From an uncultured Christensenellaceae bacterium (GTDB lineage Bacteria; Bacillota; Clostridia; Christensenellales; Pumilibacteraceae), in assembly GCA_910587455.1 (NCBI GenBank), contig CAJULK010000022.1:1-15047 (forward strand): 15,047 nt of DNA, read 5' to 3'. Shown here piece by piece: positions 12,857 through 15,047 of the stretch. The notes under the pieces are model-generated. The model ran no database searches. It had not been told where the DNA came from and saw only the letters and a list, made by a program, of their open reading frames with translations. Each line of letters starts with the position of its first letter. Positions within the stretch are counted from its first letter, which is position 1. The translations under genes were made by a program, and so were the position numbers.

Positions 12857-14356
12857 ATGAAAACAGCAGTAATATATGCTCGATATTCGAGTGACAGCCA
12901 AACCGAGCAGAGCATTGACGGACAACTTCGCGTATGTACGGAATACGCCAAGAACAATGACATACTCATACTCAACACATACATAGACCGCGCTATGACT
13001 GGTACTAATGACAATCGCCCAGACTTTCAGAGAATGATTAAAGACAGTTCTCGGAAAGAATGGAATTATGTACTTGTCTACAAGTTCGATAGATTTTCGC
13101 GTAATAAGTACGAAACGGCTATGCACAAGAAAACGCTTAAAGACAACGGCGTTAAAGTTATTTCCGCTACGGAGTTTGTACCCGAAACACCCGAAGGCAT
13201 AATATTGGAGAGTATGATTGAAGGCTATGCCGAATACTATTCCGCCGAATTAAGCCAAAAGATACGGCGTGGCAATAACGAAAGCCGTCGCAAAGGCAAC
13301 TTGACAGGCGGTAAACTGCCGTACGGTTACAAGAATGTTGACAAGAAAGCCGTAGTAATACCCGAACAAGCCAAAGTGATACGGTATATCTACGAACGGT
13401 ATTCAATAGGCGTTTTCGTTAAAGACATAATTGCCGAATTGGCAAGCAAAGGCATTATGTATAACGGCAAAAAGTTCTTGCCGAATACCGTATATACAAT
13501 ACTTCGCAACGAAAGATATTCGGGTATATACCATTTCAACGGCGAAGTTTTTGATAACATCTACCCCCAAATAGTAGACACCACATTATTTGAGCAAGTC
13601 CGAGATAAGATTTCGCTTAACAAGTACGGCAAGCGTAGCGACGAAATAACGTATTTACTTAAAGACAAAATCAAATGCGGTTATTGCGGTAAATCTATTG
13701 TAGGCGATAACGGCACATCACGGCAAGGCGAAAGAAAATACTATTACAAATGCCGTGGGCGTAAACAAAAATTAAACGATTGCCATAAGCAAGCAATACG
13801 CAAAGATATACTCGAAAATATTGTGCTTGAAAGCGTCATAGAGCAAATACAAAAGACGAATAACCTTGACTACATTGTAAATTGCTTAATGCAAGAACAG
13901 CAAAGACAAGCGCAAGCGAACGTAGTACTGAATTTGTTACTCAAAGAACAGCGTACTACCGAAAATGCCATAAACAACATTATGACCGCTATTGAAAACG
14001 GCGGAACGACTAATACGGCTATGAAGCGTATGCGTGAACTCGAAGCTCGTCAAGCCGAACTTGAACGGCAAATCTTAATCGAAAAAAGCAAAACTGCCGT
14101 ACAACTAACCGAAGCTCAAATAAAAGACTTTTACTTACAAGCGTTAGCATTAGAACCGAAACTCTTAATAAGCTACCTTGTAAAGCAAATTGTGCTATTT
14201 GACGATAGAATTGAGATACAATTCAATAGCCCTATAATGGAAAGTCCCGACAGTCGGGGCTTTTTATTATGCGAAAAATCTATAAAGCTCGCTTACAAAG
14301 TACCGCATAGAGCAGAAATAACCAAACTCGAATTTCAAATTGAGTTGTATGTATAA
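12857..14356 (+). CDS. Large serine recombinase
   Basis: 499 aa. The N-terminal resolvase domain (about 1-145) has the catalytic Ser11 in YARYSSDSQTEQSIDGQ and the arginine-bearing VYKFDRFSRN. A recombinase domain follows (about 150-260, with GKLPYGYKN and the LRNERYSGIYHFNGE segment). Then comes a zinc ribbon (about 274-312, CGYCGK...YYKC...DC), and a coiled-coil-like glutamine/glutamate-rich segment (about 340-420). Such enzymes integrate or excise mobile elements at short att sites without high-energy cofactors. AAAGGAG lies nine bases before the ATG. No cargo gene, excision factor or second recombinase lies next to it. Long inverted repeats lie on both sides (12636-12826 and 14345-14527). 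It may be a minimal or decayed element, or a recombinase serving a distant site. Confidence 0.92.
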   Translation: MKTAVIYARYSSDSQTEQSIDGQLRVCTEYAKNNDILILNTYIDRAMTGTNDNRPDFQRMIKDSSRKEWNYVLVYKFDRFSRNKYETAMHKKTLKDNGVKVISATEFVPETPEGIILESMIEGYAEYYSAELSQKIRRGNNESRRKGNLTGGKLPYGYKNVDKKAVVIPEQAKVIRYIYERYSIGVFVKDIIAELASKGIMYNGKKFLPNTVYTILRNERYSGIYHFNGEVFDNIYPQIVDTTLFEQVRDKISLNKYGKRSDEITYLLKDKIKCGYCGKSIVGDNGTSRQGERKYYYKCRGRKQKLNDCHKQAIRKDILENIVLESVIEQIQKTNNLDYIVNCLMQEQQRQAQANVVLNLLLKEQRTTENAINNIMTAIENGGTTNTAMKRMRELEARQAELERQILIEKSKTAVQLTEAQIKDFYLQALALEPKLLISYLVKQIVLFDDRIEIQFNSPIMESPDSRGFLLCEKSIKLAYKVPHRAEITKLEFQIELYV

Positions 14357-14367
14357 GATACATACAA
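14345..14367. repeat. Perfect 10-bp palindrome over the recombinase stop codon
   Basis: TTGTATGTAT (14345-14354), AAG, ATACATACAA (14358-14367). The left arm encodes the last residues and part of the stop. It could be a transcription or mRNA-stability hairpin, or a recombinase-related site. Confidence 0.75.
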
Positions 14368-14386
14368 CGGCTATTTATTCCACGTT

Positions 14387-14527
14387 CCGCTTGACGTGAG
14401 CCTCGCAGGGGCGTGTGTATAGGCAAATAAGGGCGAAACGCGCAACCCGACCGATTAAATAAATCTGTCGGGTTTTGGTTTGCCTTTGGCGCGATAGCCT
14501 AACACGCCCCTTTCTCACGTCAAGCGG
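14387..14527. repeat. 141-bp nested inverted repeat downstream of the recombinase
   Basis: Perfect arm pairs in order: CCGCTTGACGTGAG with CTCACGTCAAGCGG (14387-14400 with 14514-14527), GGGGCGTGT with ACACGCCCC (14408-14416 with 14502-14510), AGGC with GCCT (14421-14424 with 14497-14500), GGCAAA with TTTGCC, and an inner AACCCGAC with GTCGGGTT (14444-14451 with 14467-14474) followed by TTTTGG. The inner hairpin alone could terminate recombinase transcription. The whole would fold as a long, nearly uninterrupted stem. No gene lies inside. Confidence 0.85.
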
Positions 14528-14647
14528 CTTTCGCGGCATAAACCGCCGTTGAGTGTGATTGATAGATTTCTGCCGCCGAACACCCGAAAAGCGTTACAGC
14601 GGCAATATAGCGGCGTTACACGGCACTATGCGAAACGAAAAGCGGCA
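14528..14647. other. Spacer between the recombinase inverted repeat and the tRNA terminator
   Basis: About 120 bp with several short CGGC/GCCG motifs (for example AGCGGC near 14597 and 14641, and GCCG near 14573). No gene or clear regulatory site was found. Confidence 0.4.
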
Positions 14648-14697
14648 AAGAAAAAACCTAACCCGAACACTTACTTTGTGGTTCGTTTTAGGTTTTG
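14648..14697 (-). terminator. Terminator of the tRNA-Val gene (module C)
   Basis: On the minus strand, three bases after the encoded CCA, AAAACCTAA (14688-14696) pairs with TTAGGTTTT (14653-14661). An inner CGAAC/GTTCG continues the stem, and the sequence ends in a six-T run and C. Confidence 0.8.
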
Positions 14698-14699
14698 AC

Positions 14700-14774
14700 T
14701 GGTGGGCAATGGGGGGTTCGAACCCTCGACTTCTACCATGTGAAGGTAGCACTCTCCCGCTGAGTTAATTGCCC
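14700..14774 (-). tRNA. tRNA-Val, anticodon CAC, CCA encoded
   Basis: A 75-nt minus-strand cloverleaf. The acceptor stem is GGGCAAT/ATTGCCC with discriminator A and an encoded CCA. The D stem is ACTC/GAGT. The anticodon stem is CTACC/GGTAG with loop TTCACAT, giving anticodon CAC, which reads the Val codon GUG. The variable loop is AAGTC, and the T arm is GAGGG-TTCGAAC-CCCCC. The T stem has one A-C mismatch at its second pair, and the D loop is short (seven bases). It has its own promoter (14831-14859) and terminator (14648-14697). Confidence 0.93.
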
Positions 14775-14830
14775 GTAGTTGCTTTACGCTGTCTGTTCGC
14801 GTTTTTAGCGCAATGAATCAATGCGCAATA

Positions 14831-14859
14831 ATTTTATCATTATATTCGGACAATGTCAA
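14831..14859 (-). promoter_or_regulatory. Promoter of tRNA-Val
   Basis: On the minus strand TTGACA (14854-14859), 17-base spacer, TAAAAT (14831-14836). Transcription would start near 14824, about 50 bases before the mature tRNA 5' end at 14774. Confidence 0.75.
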
Positions 14860-15035
14860 GCAAAATAGTGTTGTTTGATTTTAATCGTCATTTTTTATGG
14901 CAATGTTCTTTGCGCGCAAAATATGAAAAACCGATAATTGCGAAAAATAAATTTTCCGCCATTCGTGATAAAAACAAGCGAACAAATATAAAGGACAAAA
15001 AAGGGAACAAAAGGTATTGAAAAGGGAGAAGAAGT

Positions 15036-15047
15036 ATGGTAGAATAT
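15036..15047 (+). CDS. Start of a gene that runs off the right edge
   Basis: ATG at 15036 with GGGAG seven bases upstream and an A/G-rich leader. Only the first four codons (M-V-E-Y) are inside the window, so no product can be named. No near-consensus promoter was found in the AT-rich 14880-15020 region. Confidence 0.5.

Noticed and set aside
12694..12894. 66-codon frame running into the recombinase start
   Set aside because: It starts at TTG without a ribosome binding site, overlaps the recombinase in another frame and mostly spans the inverted repeat.
14241..14270. A terminator hairpin (CCCGAC/GTCGGG then T5) as a gene end within the recombinase
   Set aside because: It lies inside the open frame, and the encoded SPDSRGF stretch resembles the usual C-terminal part of such recombinases, so it is probably coding sequence first.

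Overview
The window looks like a chromosomal segment of an uncultured member of the Bacillota, probably class Clostridia. The reasons are a stand-alone Spo0A C-terminal-like protein, strong AGGAGG-type ribosome binding sites in front of most genes, near-consensus TTGACA-N17-TATAAT promoters, and a large serine recombinase of the clostridial type. The genus cannot be named from the sequence.

Left part (1-5540), core-like genes. Three 73-bp tandem repeats lie at the left edge. They are followed by two divergent consensus promoters. The rightward promoter drives an RsmF/NSUN-type rRNA m5C methyltransferase whose ATG sits almost on the predicted transcription start. Next come an acyl-ACP thioesterase, a Mn-type superoxide dismutase with a good terminator, an ECF-like sigma factor (also predicted leaderless), and on the minus strand an MscS channel and a Spo0A-C-like protein.

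Middle part (5541-12256), an accessory island. Two roughly 90%-identical copies of a 2H-phosphoesterase-like gene, in direct orientation, flank about 5 kb. The left copy is a pseudogene that lost its second catalytic His motif through a 197-bp deletion between 10-bp direct repeats. Between the copies lie a two-gene operon (an unknown 128-aa protein and a PD-(D/E)XK nuclease-like protein) and a 906-aa fusion. The fusion joins an N-terminal unknown domain, a metallo-beta-lactamase hydrolase and a DnaE-like polymerase core in which the catalytic aspartates look replaced and two internal segments are missing. Directly downstream is the broken start of a DnaQ-type (DEDDh) exonuclease gene. The fusion plus the exonuclease remnant is the best candidate here for an undescribed system: a metal-dependent hydrolase sits where DnaE normally has its PHP domain, on a polymerase core that is probably dead.

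Right part (12257-15047), a recombinase locus and a tRNA. A large serine recombinase is bracketed by long inverted repeats on both sides. To its right, on the minus strand, is a tRNA-Val(CAC) with its own promoter, encoded CCA and terminator. The tRNA terminator resembles two other hairpins in the window (near 6640 and 11430); each directly follows a CCACCA on the minus strand. The first codons of another gene begin at the right edge.
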